Positions 17,513 through 25,773 of a stretch of DNA of 49,955 bases are shown piece by piece. Each line of letters starts with the position of its first letter. Positions within the stretch are counted from its first letter, which is position 1. Below the pieces are notes generated by a model. That model was not told the DNA's origin. It did not search any database and saw only the letters and a list, made by a program, of their open reading frames with translations. The stretch is taken from contig JAYEMH010000007.1 in the NCBI GenBank assembly GCA_034717985.1, positions 1 to 49,955 of the forward strand, written 5' to 3'. The translations under genes were made by a program, and so were the position numbers. The stretch comes from JAYEMH01 sp034717985 [NCBI: Candidatus Ratteibacteria bacterium] (GTDB lineage: Bacteria > CAZDME01 > JAYEMH01).

Positions 17513-18846
17513 AGAATCGGCAGGTACTTTTTTAATTCATGGGAGGTTATCTGAATGCGATAGTCCTCCCATTCTTTATGTTTATTTAAAAGGAAGCGAT
17601 TGAAGATGTGTTCGCCCAGGGCTTTTTTAACGAACCGGCTTTTTTCTGTTTCCTGGATGGCTTCAAAAAGGCTGCCGGGAAGGGCAACCAATTTCCTGGT
17701 TTCTATTTCTGACATCTTCATCTTGTAGATGTTTGGTTCAACTGGGGGAGGCAGTTTGTATTTTTTCTCAATGCCTTCTAATCCGGCCGCTAACATAACG
17801 GAAAATGCCAGATAAGGATTGCAGGCGGGATCCGGACAACGCAGTTCGGTGCGGGTTGCCTGTTCGTTTCCCGGATGATAATGAGGAACGCGAATAAGGG
17901 TGGTCCGATTGCGCTGTGCCCAGGATATATAGACAGGAGCTTCATATCCGGCGACTAAGCGTTTATAAGAATTGACCCACTGGGCGGTTAAAGCGCAAAT
18001 TTCCCGGGCATGGATAAGCTGCCCGGCAATAAATTGTTTGGCGGTTTCCGAGAGGTGATATTTATCATCGGCATCAAAGAAGATATTTTTATCTCCTTGT
18101 TTAAAGGACTGATGCAGGTGCATGCCATTGCCATTTAGGCCAAGTAGAGGTTTAGGCATAAAGGTGGCATAGACGCCATTGCGCTGGGCAATTTCCCTGA
18201 TAACCATCCGGCAGGTAATGATATTGTCAGCGGTGATAAGCGCTTCGTCGTATTTTGGGTCAATTTCGTGCTGGCTGGGGGCAACTTCATGGTGACTGGA
18301 TTCAACGGTTACACCCATTTCTTCCAGCATTTTAATGCTCTGGTTGCGAAGATAATTAGCCAGGTCATTAGGTATGACTTCAAAGTAGGTCCCTTCATCA
18401 ATAATTTCCGGGGCCTTATCGTTCTTAAAATAGAAATATTCCAGTTCAGGGCCGACGCAATACCGGAATCCCATCTTTTTTGCCCGAGCGATATTTCTCT
18501 TCAGGGCATAACGGGGATCACCCGGATAAGGATTGCCTTCAGGGGTTAGAATGTCGCAAAAAAGCCGGGCAATACGCGGGCGGTCAGTCTGCCAGGGCAA
18601 AATTTGGAAAGTAGCCGGATCCGGTTTAGCGACGATATCGCTTTCTTCAGCTTCGGCAAAACCGGTTATCGAAGAGCCGTCAAAGCCCTTGCCATAGTCA
18701 AAGGCTTCTTTCAATTCGTTACTGGTGATAGATACACATTTAAGAATTCCCAGGATATCGGTAAACCAGAGCTGAATAATTTTTACTTTTTCATCCGAAA
18801 CTTTGGAAAGGACTGTTTGCCTGGTGTATTTTTCTTTTTTTACCAT
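17509..18846 (-). CDS. glnA: Glutamine synthetase, type I
   Basis: Condenses ammonia with glutamate using ATP. The 445-residue length fits GSI-alpha enzymes. Motifs on the minus strand: FDGSSITGFAEAEESD, GPELEYFYF, EVAPSQHEIDPKYD, NGNGMHLHQSF, PGNEQATRTELRCPDPACNPYLAF. The region that in GSI-beta holds the adenylylated tyrosine instead reads PNIYKMKMSEIE, so control by adenylylation is unlikely and feedback control is expected. Start CAT at 18844-18846 is chosen for the AGGAGG 5-7 nt upstream; a longer in-frame start at 18885 is not supported. The convergent nadE overlaps its stop. Confidence 0.95.
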   Translation of the reverse strand: MVKKEKYTRQTVLSKVSDEKVKIIQLWFTDILGILKCVSITSNELKEAFDYGKGFDGSSITGFAEAEESDIVAKPDPATFQILPWQTDRPRIARLFCDILTPEGNPYPGDPRYALKRNIARAKKMGFRYCVGPELEYFYFKNDKAPEIIDEGTYFEVIPNDLANYLRNQSIKMLEEMGVTVESSHHEVAPSQHEIDPKYDEALITADNIITCRMVIREIAQRNGVYATFMPKPLLGLNGNGMHLHQSFKQGDKNIFFDADDKYHLSETAKQFIAGQLIHAREICALTAQWVNSYKRLVAGYEAPVYISWAQRNRTTLIRVPHYHPGNEQATRTELRCPDPACNPYLAFSVMLAAGLEGIEKKYKLPPPVEPNIYKMKMSEIETRKLVALPGSLFEAIQETEKSRFVKKALGEHIFNRFLLNKHKEWEDYRIQITSHELKKYLPIL

Positions 18847-18873
18847 TATTTCCTCCTTTAGATTTACACCCTG

Positions 18874-18902
18874 ATTATAACCCAAATTGATTGGTAAGGC
18901 AA
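18874..18902 (-). promoter_or_regulatory. Promoter of glnA
   Basis: On the minus strand TTGCCT (18902-18897), 17-nt spacer, TATAAT (18879-18874). The transcript would start near 18867, giving a leader of about 20 nt with AGGAGG. No palindromic operator is evident around it. Confidence 0.65.
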
Positions 18903-18926
18903 GAAGAAAAGAAGAAAAGTTACTCC

Positions 18927-18955
18927 TTTACAAAGGTTCTGAAGTATGCTATGTT
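18927..18955 (+). promoter_or_regulatory. Promoter of the rpsU operon
   Basis: TTTACA (18927-18932), 17-nt spacer, TATGTT (18950-18955). It is divergent from the glnA promoter, with the two -35 boxes only about 25 nt apart. The predicted leader to the rpsU TTG is about 55 nt. Confidence 0.5.
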
Positions 18956-19015
18956 ATTTTAATATGCAGGATATACTAAAAGGGTAATATTGCCCGAGAA
19001 AGGGGTGTAAGAGAA

Positions 19016-19180
19016 TTGTCAAAAGTCGAATTAAGGCCAAATGAGCCTTTAGAAAGAGCTCTGCGCCGATTTAAGAAGAAAGTGGATCGCGAAGGAATAA
19101 TCCAGGAGATTAGAAGGCACGAGCATTATGAGAAACCCAGTCAAAGAAAACGACGGGAAAAAACAGGAAAGAAAAAATAG
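19016..19180 (+). CDS. rpsU: 30S ribosomal protein S21
   Basis: A 54-residue basic protein with the S21 pattern: VELRPNEPLERALRRFKKKVDREGIIQEIRRHEHYEKPSQRKRRE followed by a Lys-rich tail. It binds the 30S platform near the anti-Shine-Dalgarno end. It starts with TTG at 19016 after AAAGGGG; there is no in-frame ATG upstream. It heads a run that continues through a TPR protein, a lipoprotein and the phospholipid genes with gaps of only 2-5 nt. Confidence 0.93.
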   Translation: MSKVELRPNEPLERALRRFKKKVDREGIIQEIRRHEHYEKPSQRKRREKTGKKK

Positions 19181-19182
19181 GA

Positions 19183-19461
19183 ATGTCCGGAGAGAAAAAG
19201 GAAGAAATTAAAAAGGCTGAAGATTATCTGGATATAGGTAAACTCTATTTTCTCAATCAGAGATATGAAGAAGCCCTTTCTGCTTTCCAAAAAGTAATAG
19301 AATTAGAGCCGGGAAATCCTCAAGGGTACTATAATTTGGGTCTGGTTTATGAAAGCAAAAATATGATGCTTGAGGCTAAAAAGATGTTTACCCAAACCTT
19401 AGAGTTGGATTCCAAATTCAAACCGGCGGAAGACCATCTGGCTAAATTGGTAGGCATATAA
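19183..19461 (+). CDS. Small TPR-repeat protein
   Basis: A 92-residue soluble protein without signal sequence. Residues about 12-45 and 46-79 form two tetratricopeptide units (YLDIGKLYFLNQRYEEALSAFQKVIELEP; then GYYNLGLVYESKNMMLEAKKMF). The start is 2 nt after the rpsU stop, with AGGAAAGAAAAAATAGG as a modest ribosome site. It is probably a protein-interaction adaptor; the partner is unknown. Confidence 0.75.
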   Translation: MSGEKKEEIKKAEDYLDIGKLYFLNQRYEEALSAFQKVIELEPGNPQGYYNLGLVYESKNMMLEAKKMFTQTLELDSKFKPAEDHLAKLVGI

Positions 19462-19465
19462 AAAA

Positions 19466-19879
19466 GTGAATGCTAAAGCAAAGTTAAACTTAGCTTTCTG
19501 TTTAATTTTTTTTATTCAGGGATGTATTCCGCTTGCCTATCCCTTCAAAGAGGCAATTCCTTCAAAAATCAGAGCTCAAGGGGAGGCAGAGGCTTGCTTT
19601 CAACTGGAAGATCCCAGGCAGGTGCGGCGCTTAGCCGCAGAAGCAGCCTATAGCGAAGCAATGTTTAACTTAATGCGAAAAATCGAAGATTTGTATATTA
19701 CTCCCCTGTCCCGGGTTGGAACTATTCTGGAAAGAAATCCTCAGGCAAAACTTGAGGTTCTCAGTCTGGTTAATCAGGCCCGGATAAGAAAGACGCGGTT
19801 TCTAAAAGAAAGAAAGATTATGGTTGAATTAGAATTAAATGGGGATAAATTAAGAGAAGTGCTTTCACCTTATCGTTAG
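19466..19879 (+). CDS. Putative lipoprotein (LPP20-like)
   Basis: A 137-residue protein with signal peptide and lipobox-like FFIQGC (Cys near residue 20), so it is probably lipidated. The mature part has an alanine-rich helix (VRRLAAEAAYSEAMFNLMRKIEDLYITP) and then a short beta-forming end, loosely like the LPP20 / FlgT-N domain layout. It starts with GTG at 19466 five nucleotides after the TPR gene; the nearby ATG at 19470 is out of frame. It lies directly before pgsA (4-nt gap). Function unknown. Confidence 0.6.
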   Translation: MNAKAKLNLAFCLIFFIQGCIPLAYPFKEAIPSKIRAQGEAEACFQLEDPRQVRRLAAEAAYSEAMFNLMRKIEDLYITPLSRVGTILERNPQAKLEVLSLVNQARIRKTRFLKERKIMVELELNGDKLREVLSPYR

Positions 19880-19883
19880 AAAA

Positions 19884-20426
19884 ATGCGATTAGCCAATAA
19901 ACTTACCGTTTTAAGAATACTTTTAGTCCCCTTATTTCTCATCTGTATTGTTTATTATCGGCCGGAAAATGAGAAGCTCAGGATAATTGCCTTATGCCTT
20001 TTTGCTTTAGCTGTTTTAACTGATTTTGTTGACGGAATAATTGCCCGGGCTAAAGGAGAAAAGACAAGACTGGGAAGTATTCTTGACCCTCTGGCGGATA
20101 AGCTGCTTTTGGTCAGCGCTTTTATTTCTTTGAGCCGGGCGCAGCTTCCCGTAACCTTGCCGGCCTGGGTAGTAATAACCGTAATCAGCCGGGATATCAT
20201 TATTGTCCTGGGGGCGGTGATAATTCATTTTATCACCGGGCAATTGGAAGTTATTCCCAGCCGCTTGGGCAAGCTTACTACTTTTTTCCAGATGGCGACC
20301 GTGATTAGCATCCTCTTGAATTTTACTTTTTCGTGTTTCTTTTGGTATGCCGCGGCAGTTTTTACTCTTCTTTCCGGGCTTGATTATATCCGTCAGGGAA
20401 GCAGATTGCTGAACGAGAATAAATGA
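19884..20426 (+). CDS. pgsA: CDP-diacylglycerol-glycerol-3-phosphate 3-phosphatidyltransferase PgsA
   Basis: Makes phosphatidylglycerophosphate in the inner membrane. The 180-residue protein has several transmembrane helices and the CDP-alcohol phosphotransferase signature spread over DFVDGIIAR and GSILDPLADK, where the four Asp coordinate metal. LTVLRILLVP at the N-terminus is typical of PgsA. It overlaps plsY by ATGA. Confidence 0.92.
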   Translation: MRLANKLTVLRILLVPLFLICIVYYRPENEKLRIIALCLFALAVLTDFVDGIIARAKGEKTRLGSILDPLADKLLLVSAFISLSRAQLPVTLPAWVVITVISRDIIIVLGAVIIHFITGQLEVIPSRLGKLTTFFQMATVISILLNFTFSCFFWYAAAVFTLLSGLDYIRQGSRLLNENK

Positions 20427-21097
20427 ATACACTTTTCTTCTTAGCTTTAATTATTATTGTTGTTGGATATCTTATCGGCTCTTTTCCCACTGCTTATGTT
20501 ATCGGCAAAATATTTACCCGCCGGGATATTCGTAAATTAGGCAGCGGTAATGTCGGAGCAACCAATGCTTTTCGTGTTTCCGGGGTTTTGCCTGGAATAA
20601 TTACTTTGATTGTTGATGTGGGAAAGGGATGCATAGCTGTCCGGGGAGGATACTGGATATTTATAAATAGTCTGCGAATTTTTAACATTGGTTCTTTGAA
20701 AGAAATTACATTTTCGCTTCTTTTGCCTCTTTTTGCCGGCTTGGCGGCTATTATCGGCCATAATTGGCCGGTTTTTCTCAAATTCAAAGGAGGTAAAGGG
20801 GTAGCCGCTACCTTAGGAGTTTGCCTGGCTATTTATCCAACGATAGTCCTATCTGTGATTTTAGTTTGGCTGTTGGTATTAATGTTAGGTAAATATGTTT
20901 CTCTGTCTTCAGTGATTTCCGCTTTAACCTTGCCTCTTTTTGTCTGGTTGTATTCGGCCGGGAGAGAGTTAAGTTCAACTTTGCAAATTACTTATAGCTC
21001 GATTTTGGCCCTGCTTATTCTTTGGCGTCACAAGGAGAATATTAAAAGATTAATTCGGCACCAAGAAAGGAAATTTAGTTTTTCGAAAAGTGGCTAA
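20423..21097 (+). CDS. plsY: Glycerol-3-phosphate acyltransferase PlsY
   Basis: Acylates glycerol-3-phosphate from acyl-phosphate, first step of phospholipid assembly. The 224-residue multi-helix protein carries the PlsY motifs: GSFPTAYVIGK, then KLGSGNVGATNAFRVSG, and GHNWPVFLKFKGGKGVAATLG. It lies between pgsA and gpsA with overlaps on both sides (4 and 8 nt), which gives a compact phospholipid operon in which GpsA makes the substrate, PlsY uses it and PgsA builds the head group. Confidence 0.93.
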   Translation: MNTLFFLALIIIVVGYLIGSFPTAYVIGKIFTRRDIRKLGSGNVGATNAFRVSGVLPGIITLIVDVGKGCIAVRGGYWIFINSLRIFNIGSLKEITFSLLLPLFAGLAAIIGHNWPVFLKFKGGKGVAATLGVCLAIYPTIVLSVILVWLLVLMLGKYVSLSSVISALTLPLFVWLYSAGRELSSTLQITYSSILALLILWRHKENIKRLIRHQERKFSFSKSG

Positions 21098-22091
21098 TAA
21101 AATTTGTGTTTTAGGAGCCGGTGGCTGGGGAACGACCCTGGCTGTTCTTCTTCACAAAAAAGGACATCAGGTAAGGCTCTGGGAAGTTTTCCCCGATTAC
21201 GCCGGAATTTTAAAAGAAACGAGAGAAAATGTTAAGTTTCTTCCCGGGATAAAAATTCCTGAGGAGATTTTAGTGACCGCTGATTTCGGTGAAGCTTTGG
21301 AGAAAGCCGAAATTGCGGTTATGGCTGTCCCTTCGTTTGCCGTCAGGGAGGTTTCCCGGATGATTGTCCGGGAGAATTCAGGAAAAGGTAGTTTCTTAGT
21401 CTGTGCTTCCAAAGGATTAGAATTATTGAGCAACAAAAGGTTGAGTCAGGTAATTCAGGAAGAAGTGGGAAAGGCTAATCTGGCTGTTTTATCCGGCCCG
21501 AGTCATGCTGAGGAAGTCAGCCGGGAAATTCCAACTTCAGTAGTTGTGGCTTCCCGGTCTTCAGATTTTGCCGAAGTTATTCAAAAGGTTTTTATGACGG
21601 AAAGATTCCGGGTTTATACCAGCTCGGATTTAATCGGGGTTGAGCTGGGAGGGGCGCTTAAGAACATTGTGGCAGTGGCCGCCGGGATATCGGACGGATT
21701 AGGCTATGGTGATAATACCAAAGCCGCTCTTTTAACCCGGGGAATAGTAGAGATAAGAAAGTTAGGAGTGGCTTTAGGGGCGGAGTTAGCCACCTTTAGC
21801 GGTCTTTCCGGAATGGGTGATTTGATTGCTACCTGTGTCAGCCCTTACAGCCGTAACCGCAGACTGGGGGAGGAGATAGGAAAGGGAAAAACCTTGGGGC
21901 AGGCTTTGGCTGAAACGGAAATGGTAGTTGAAGGGGTAAATACCAGTCGGGCGGCAGATGAACTTTCCCGTCGGTTAAATATTGAGATGCCGATTACCGG
22001 TGAAATTAAAAGAGTATTGTTTGGAGGGAAGTCTCCTCTTCAAGCGGTTAAAGATTTGATGACTCGTAAAGCTAAGTCAGAAAAAGATTAA
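21090..22091 (+). CDS. gpsA: Glycerol-3-phosphate dehydrogenase (NAD(P)+) GpsA
   Basis: Reduces dihydroxyacetone phosphate to glycerol-3-phosphate. The 333-residue protein shows the Rossmann motif LGAGGWGTTLA, the SGPSHAEEVSREIPTSVV segment, catalytic Lys in LGGALKNIVAVAAG, GYGDNTKAALLTRG and FSGLSGMGDLIATC. It starts with GTG at 21090 inside the plsY end; the family N-terminus begins exactly there. Confidence 0.94.
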   Translation: MANKICVLGAGGWGTTLAVLLHKKGHQVRLWEVFPDYAGILKETRENVKFLPGIKIPEEILVTADFGEALEKAEIAVMAVPSFAVREVSRMIVRENSGKGSFLVCASKGLELLSNKRLSQVIQEEVGKANLAVLSGPSHAEEVSREIPTSVVVASRSSDFAEVIQKVFMTERFRVYTSSDLIGVELGGALKNIVAVAAGISDGLGYGDNTKAALLTRGIVEIRKLGVALGAELATFSGLSGMGDLIATCVSPYSRNRRLGEEIGKGKTLGQALAETEMVVEGVNTSRAADELSRRLNIEMPITGEIKRVLFGGKSPLQAVKDLMTRKAKSEKD

Positions 22092-22096
22092 CCTAA

Positions 22097-22432
22097 ATGG
22101 AAGTAAATCTGCCTAAAAAATTGTATTACACCCTGGCCGAAGCCGGCAATTTTCTAAGGGTTAAACCGCATGTTTTGCGATATTGGGACAGGGAATTTAA
22201 AGTTAAACAAAGACGGAAGAATAAAAAGCAGTTTCAGAAATATCACCGTGATGACCTCAAGAAATTTCTGGAGATTAAGAGCTGTTTATATGAAAAGCTT
22301 TACAGCGTCGCCGGAGCGAAGAAGAAATTAGCCGAGAAAAAGAGAAAGGCGGTTGACAAAGATGCGGATTACCGGGGACTGCTGCGGCGGGTAAAAAGGG
22401 GACTTAGATTAATCGAGGCAATAGTGAAATAA
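22097..22432 (+). CDS. MerR-type helix-turn-helix regulator
   Basis: A 111-residue protein with an N-terminal MerR-like winged HTH (about residues 8-75: YTLAEAGNFLRVKPHVLRYWDREF, then KYHRDDLKKFLEIKSCLY) and a short Lys-rich helical C-terminus. No effector-binding domain or metal-binding cysteines are present. This short form is often found beside phenylalanyl-tRNA synthetase/IHF or tRNA genes; here it lies 5 nt before the tRNA-Pro gene and 5 nt after gpsA. Target unknown. Confidence 0.8.
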   Translation: MEVNLPKKLYYTLAEAGNFLRVKPHVLRYWDREFKVKQRRKNKKQFQKYHRDDLKKFLEIKSCLYEKLYSVAGAKKKLAEKKRKAVDKDADYRGLLRRVKRGLRLIEAIVK

Positions 22433-22437
22433 TGCGG

Positions 22438-22514
22438 CGGGGCGTGGCGTAGCTTGGCAGCGCACTCCCTTGGGGTGGGAGAGGTCGTCCGTTCGAATCG
22501 GATCGTCCCGACCA
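22438..22514 (+). tRNA. tRNA-Pro(GGG)
   Basis: Seven-pair acceptor stem CGGGGCG with CGTCCCG (one G-T), discriminator A and encoded CCA (22512-22514). Anticodon stem CTCCC/GGGAG encloses loop TTGGGGT, anticodon GGG. The T arm has TTCGAAT. It follows the merR-like stop by 5 nt and probably shares its transcript. Confidence 0.95.
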
Positions 22515-22518
22515 AACT

Positions 22519-22590
22519 CGTATCTCGTATGTTGTATTTCGTATCTCGTGAAAAACAAAGATAAAAAAATTGAAATACGAGATACAAGAT
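22519..22590. repeat. CGTATTTCGTAT-family palindrome after tRNA-Pro
   Basis: Words CGTATCTCGTATG and TTGTATTTCGTATCTCGTG (22519-22551) face GAAATACGAGATACAAGATAC (22572-22592) across an A-rich loop, so the stretch can form a hairpin directly after the tRNA. It merges into dispersed repeat R copy 3. Confidence 0.6.
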
Positions 22591-22747
22591 ACAATAACCA
22601 AGAAACAATAACCAAATAATGACCAATAACCAAATTCAAATAACCAAAAAATATAATAAAATTATGTTTGGTGATTGGTTATCGAATATTGGAATTTATT
22701 TGTATCTTGTATCTTGGTTATTGGTGATTTAATAGATATTTTTGACA
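22571..22747. repeat. Dispersed AT-rich repeat R, copy 3
   Basis: Same word order as copy 2: ATAACCAAGAAACAATAACC, AATAATGACCAATAACC, AATTCAAATAACCAAAAAAT, then the complementary arm TTTGGTGATTGGTTATCG, TTGTATCTTGTATCTTGG. It ends GGTGATTTAATAGATATT and TTTGACA. It fills the gap between tRNA-Pro and hom; no ORF in this stretch is credible. Confidence 0.75.
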
Positions 22748-22774
22748 GTACCACACGTAGTACAGGGAGAAAAT

Positions 22775-24073
22775 ATGAAGAATAAGGTAAATATTGGTTT
22801 AATCGGCTGGGGGACGGTCGGCAGCGGCGTAGTAAGGATTTTGAAGGAGAGAAAAAAACACCTATCCCGCAGGGTGGGTGCCCAACTTCGGCTAAAATCC
22901 ATTGTTGATCTGGATATCAATAAGGCGCGTTCAGTTAAAGTCAACCGAAAAATTTTAAGCCGGGAGGCAAAAAATATTCTCTCTGATCCGGAAATAGATA
23001 TTGTCGTCCAATTAATCGGAGGAGAGCATCCGGCCAAGGATTATATGACCAATGCTTTTAAAAAAGGCAAATCGGTAGTAACCGCCAATAAAGCCCTGTT
23101 GGCTAAACACGGGAAGGAAATTTTTAAATTAGCCCGGGAGAATAATGCCGAAGTTGGCTATGAAGCCAGTGTTTGCGGCGGTATTCCTTTGATTCGTTCT
23201 ATTAAAGAAGGTCTCCTGGCTAACAAAATCGAAGAGCTGAGGGGAATAATTAACGGCACCTCCAATTACATTCTCACCCGGATGGAAGAGGAGAATTACA
23301 GCTTTAATGAAGCGCTCCAGGAGGCAAAGAAAAGAGGATATGCCGAGGCCGATGCTGGTCTGGATATCAGCGGATTGGATTCAGCCCATAAACTGGCGGT
23401 TCTTGCTTCGTTGACTTTTGGCACTTCTGTTGCCTTATCCGATATCTATGTGGAGGGGATTGATTTAATAACTCTCCAGGATATCCGGTATGCGCGCGAA
23501 TTAGGTTACGCGGTGAAACTTTTAGCCATAGCCAAGGAAAAGCAGGGTCGGATTGAAGCCAGGGTTCATCCGGTTTTAATATCGGCTGATTATATTTTAG
23601 CCTCGGTAAGGCATAATTTTAATGCTGTTTGTCTCAAGGGAGATAAGGTCGGTGAATTAATTTTTTACGGAGCCGGAGCCGGACAACTCCCCACGGCCAG
23701 TTCTGTAGTCAGTGATATTTGCGATATTGCCGGCAAACTTATTCGGGGCGGAAAAGGCAGGGTGAATTCTTTTTTATATGATGCACTCTCCAAAAAAGTT
23801 TCCCCTATCAACAAACTGGAATCGCGTTATTATGTTCGCTTTACCACCTTGGATAATCCCGGAGTTCTGGCTAAGATTTCCCGGATTCTGGGGAGAAAAA
23901 ACATAAGCATTGCTTCAGTAATACAAAAACAAAGGAAGGAAGGCCGGACTGTTCCCATTGTGATGATGACCCACAAAGCCCTGGAAGAAAATATGCGCCG
24001 GGCCTTAGGGCAAATAGATAAGCTCTCTGTCGTCAAAGGTAAAACAGTTGCCATTAGGGTAGAGGAAGTTTAA
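22775..24073 (+). CDS. hom: Homoserine dehydrogenase
   Basis: Reduces aspartate semialdehyde to homoserine. The 432-residue protein has the NAD(P) motif IGLIGWGTVGSGV, VTANKALLAKHG, the conserved YEASVCGGIPLI, IINGTSNYILTRM, and EADAGLDISGLDSAHKLAVLA. A C-terminal ACT domain (about residues 350-425: YYVRFTTLDNPGVLAKISRILG) indicates feedback control, probably by threonine. ATG 22775 after GGGAGA is chosen over an upstream in-frame alternative start at 22742 that lies in the repeat tail. It heads the aspartate-family region. Confidence 0.94.
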   Translation: MKNKVNIGLIGWGTVGSGVVRILKERKKHLSRRVGAQLRLKSIVDLDINKARSVKVNRKILSREAKNILSDPEIDIVVQLIGGEHPAKDYMTNAFKKGKSVVTANKALLAKHGKEIFKLARENNAEVGYEASVCGGIPLIRSIKEGLLANKIEELRGIINGTSNYILTRMEEENYSFNEALQEAKKRGYAEADAGLDISGLDSAHKLAVLASLTFGTSVALSDIYVEGIDLITLQDIRYARELGYAVKLLAIAKEKQGRIEARVHPVLISADYILASVRHNFNAVCLKGDKVGELIFYGAGAGQLPTASSVVSDICDIAGKLIRGGKGRVNSFLYDALSKKVSPINKLESRYYVRFTTLDNPGVLAKISRILGRKNISIASVIQKQRKEGRTVPIVMMTHKALEENMRRALGQIDKLSVVKGKTVAIRVEEV

Positions 24074-24115
24074 AAGCTCATAGGTGATAGGGAATAGGGA
24101 GTAGGTGTTAGGTGA

Positions 24116-24478
24116 ATGAGGAAAAAGGAATTGGGGTTAACTTTAGTTGAAGTAATGATTGTAATTTGTATTCTGGGTTTGATAATTGCCGTGGCTTTGC
24201 CAAATTTTTTGCGGGCTAGACGGGAGGCAAATGCTAAACTTTGTCTTACTAATCTTAAACAGATTGAGGCGGCCAAGGAACGTTGGAGTTTTTCTTACGG
24301 AGCGGCTCTTGATGAAGAAATTTATATAACAGATTTAGTTCCGGACTTTATAAGGGTGGCTCCTGTTTGCCCGGACAACGGAGAGTATACGCCGGGAATC
24401 CTCGTCGATAATCCAACTTGCAGTATCGGCACAAATAATACAGCTGAAATATTTGACGACCACGAATTACCTTATTAA
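24116..24478 (+). CDS. Type IV pilin/pseudopilin-like protein
   Basis: A 120-residue protein with a class III signal: MRKKELG before the cleavage point, then the hydrophobic helix LTLVEVMIVICILGLIIAVALPNFLRAR with Glu at position 5 of the mature form. The remainder is a short globular domain with three cysteines (residues near 42, 84 and 102). It resembles the major pseudopilins/prepilins of diderm bacteria that are often encoded as orphans. No assembly genes (pilB, pilC, gspD) or prepilin peptidase are nearby. It sits between hom and thrC and seems unrelated to them. Confidence 0.8.
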   Translation: MRKKELGLTLVEVMIVICILGLIIAVALPNFLRARREANAKLCLTNLKQIEAAKERWSFSYGAALDEEIYITDLVPDFIRVAPVCPDNGEYTPGILVDNPTCSIGTNNTAEIFDDHELPY

Positions 24479-24479
24479 A

Positions 24480-24660
24480 ATAGACCATAGACGATAGACC
24501 ACAGACAATAGACTAAGGTGAAAAAAATAAATAGAGATTAAAAGAATTATAGGCAAAAAATCAGGAAGGATACTCCAGAGGTTGACTGTTTACATAGAAA
24601 AGTCTGAAGTCTAATGTCTATAGTCTGCCTTTCTGTCTGAATTCCAATGTCTGAATCAGA
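24480..24660. repeat. TAGACCATAGAC-family palindrome before thrC
   Basis: Left arm 24481-24516 (ATAGACCATAGACGATAG, ACCACAGACAATAGACT) is complemented by the right arm 24602-24655 (GTCTGAAGTCTAATGTC, TATAGTCTGCC, TCTGTCTGAATTCCAATG). The loop of about 85 nt contains nothing recognisable. This is related in words to the repeats around the four-helix-bundle gene. Confidence 0.55.
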
Positions 24661-24678
24661 ATTATTAAATAGAGAGAG

Positions 24679-25773
24679 ATGGGAATAATGCTTTGGCCTG
24701 GTGTAATCAGGCATTATAAAGAGTTTTTACCGGTTACCGGGAAAACGCCGATTATAACCTTGAAAGAGGGAAATACCCCTCTGATACAGGCGGAGAAATT
24801 ATCTAATTACCTGGACGGGACAGTTAATCTTTATCTGAAATATGAGGGATTGAATCCGACCGGCTCATTTAAAGATAGAGGAATGACCGTTGCCATTTCT
24901 AAAGCTTTAGAGGAAGGCTGTAAAGCGGTCATTTGCGCTTCTACCGGAAATACTTCAGCTTCAGCCGCCGCCTATGCGGCCCAGGCAGGGATGAAATGCG
25001 TAGTTTTAATTCCGCAGGGGGCTATTGCTTTGGGCAAGCTGGCCCAAGCGCTGATTCACGGGGCGCAGGTTTTGGCTGTCAAAGGCAATTTTGACCAAGC
25101 TTTAACTTTGGTTAGAGAAATTACCGAGAAATACCCGATTACGCTGGTCAATTCCTTGAATCCTAATCGAATTGAAGGGCAGAAAACGGCTGCTTTTGAG
25201 ATTTGTGACCACCTGGAGGTCCCTGATTTTCAGGCGATGCCCGTAGGCAATGCCGGAAATATTACCGCCTATTGGAAAGGCTATCAGGAATATTTCCATA
25301 AGGGAAAAATAAGGAATCTGCCCAAAATGCTGGGTTTCCAGGCCTCCGGCGCGGCGCCGATTGTCGAGGAAAAAATAATTGAGAATCCGGAAACGATGGC
25401 TACGGCGATTAGAATCGGCAATCCCGCCAGCTGGAGAAAGGCAGAGGCAACCCGTGATGAGTCGGGTGGATTAATTGATAAAGTCACCGACGAGGAAATC
25501 CTTGAAGCCTACAAACTTTTAGCTGAATTTGAAGGAGTATTTGTGGAGCCGGCTTCGGCGGCATCTTTAGCCGGTGTGATTAAATTGCAAAAAACCCAAT
25601 TTTTCCGCCGGGCGGCTTCAGGCAGAGTTCCGACGGTCGTTTGTATTCTAACCGGACACGGCTTAAAGGATCCCGACCGCGCTATACAGACAGTTAAGGA
25701 ACCAAAGCTTGTTTCGGCTCGGGTTGAGGCAGTGATCGAAGAAATTGGTATGAGTAATAAGGATAAAAGATGA
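24679..25773 (+). CDS. thrC: Threonine synthase
   Basis: PLP enzyme that turns O-phosphohomoserine into threonine. The 364-residue protein shows [13 protein letters not shown], the PLP lysine 65 in [35 protein letters not shown] for phosphate binding and the late segment [10 protein letters not shown] and [12 protein letters not shown]. It belongs to the shorter threonine synthase class. A second ATG at 24688 is possible. It overlaps the next gene by ATGA. Confidence 0.94.
   Translation: MGIMLWPGVIRHYKEFLPVTGKTPIITLKEGNTPLIQAEKLSNYLDGTVNLYLKYEGLNPTGSFKDRGMTVAISKALEEGCKAVICASTGNTSASAAAYAAQAGMKCVVLIPQGAIALGKLAQALIHGAQVLAVKGNFDQALTLVREITEKYPITLVNSLNPNRIEGQKTAAFEICDHLEVPDFQAMPVGNAGNITAYWKGYQEYFHKGKIRNLPKMLGFQASGAAPIVEEKIIENPETMATAIRIGNPASWRKAEATRDESGGLIDKVTDEEILEAYKLLAEFEGVFVEPASAASLAGVIKLQKTQFFRRAASGRVPTVVCILTGHGLKDPDRAIQTVKEPKLVSARVEAVIEEIGMSNKDKR

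Noticed and set aside
14851-22747. CRISPR array
   Set aside because: The repeated words are degenerate, unevenly spaced and palindromic with no regular repeat-spacer period and no cas gene.
22500-22774. Threonine or lysine riboswitch or leader before hom
   Set aside because: The gap is filled by the CGTAT palindrome and dispersed repeat R; no riboswitch core was recognised.
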